A stretch of 5,889 nt of DNA from Pseudomonadota bacterium. GTDB lineage: Bacteria; Pseudomonadota; Gammaproteobacteria; Steroidobacterales; Steroidobacteraceae. Numbering within the stretch: the first letter of the stretch is position 1; every line of letters starts with the position of its first letter. Position numbers and translations under genes: made by a program. The notes beneath the pieces were generated by a model. That model was not told the origin of the DNA, searched no databases, and saw only the letters and a list, made by a program, of their open reading frames with translations. The stretch lies in the NCBI GenBank assembly GCA_021817875.1, contig JAKAFQ010000288.1:1-5889 (forward strand), given 5' to 3'. This document shows positions 5,830 through 5,889 of the stretch, piece after piece.

Positions 5830-5889
5830 GAGGGGTGTCAAGGCGCCGGACGGCGGTGGCCCTTTTGCTTCGCCGTGGGGGCGTTGGGG

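Overview
The window comes from a GC-rich bacterium and looks like accessory DNA at one end of an integrative element. The coding frames show a strong G/C preference at third codon positions. I could not assign a taxon from sequence alone. No rRNA, tRNA or other phylogenetic marker is present.

Layout. (1) Positions 1-2648, minus strand: most of a large SNF2-type helicase with an N-terminal phospholipase-D-like (HKD nuclease fold) domain. Its C-terminus runs off the left edge. In the HKD-like domain the catalytic His and Lys are replaced while the Asp remains, so the domain looks nuclease-dead. (2) Positions 2649-3059: no convincing gene, but a cluster of strong potential hairpins (2880-3017). 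(3) Positions 3060-3966: a roughly 100-bp sequence occurs twice in direct orientation (3060-3160 and 3876-3975). Each copy ends on the same start context, ATGGACACC. The first copy leads into a 43-codon ORF that overlaps, in a GTGA junction, an unrecognised protein gene beginning with GTG at 3280. That gene appears to lose its frame near its 3' end. (4) The second copy leads into a 121-residue excisionase-like helix-turn-helix protein (3967-4332), whose stop overlaps the start of a 464-residue tyrosine recombinase (4329-5723). (5) A strong hairpin (5771-5800) and a 12-bp perfect palindrome (5818-5829) follow the integrase.

How the parts may work together. The excisionase-like protein and integrase form a compact, translationally coupled recombination module, probably the mobility end of an integrative element. 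The leftward PLD-like/SNF2 helicase belongs to a type often found in bacterial DNA-modification or defence operons, so it may be cargo of the same island. Its partners, if any, lie outside the window. The duplicated leader suggests two cassettes built on the same plan, and possibly controlled by the same regulator. The least explained parts are the duplicated leader, the unrecognised gene between its two copies, and the hairpin cluster beside them.
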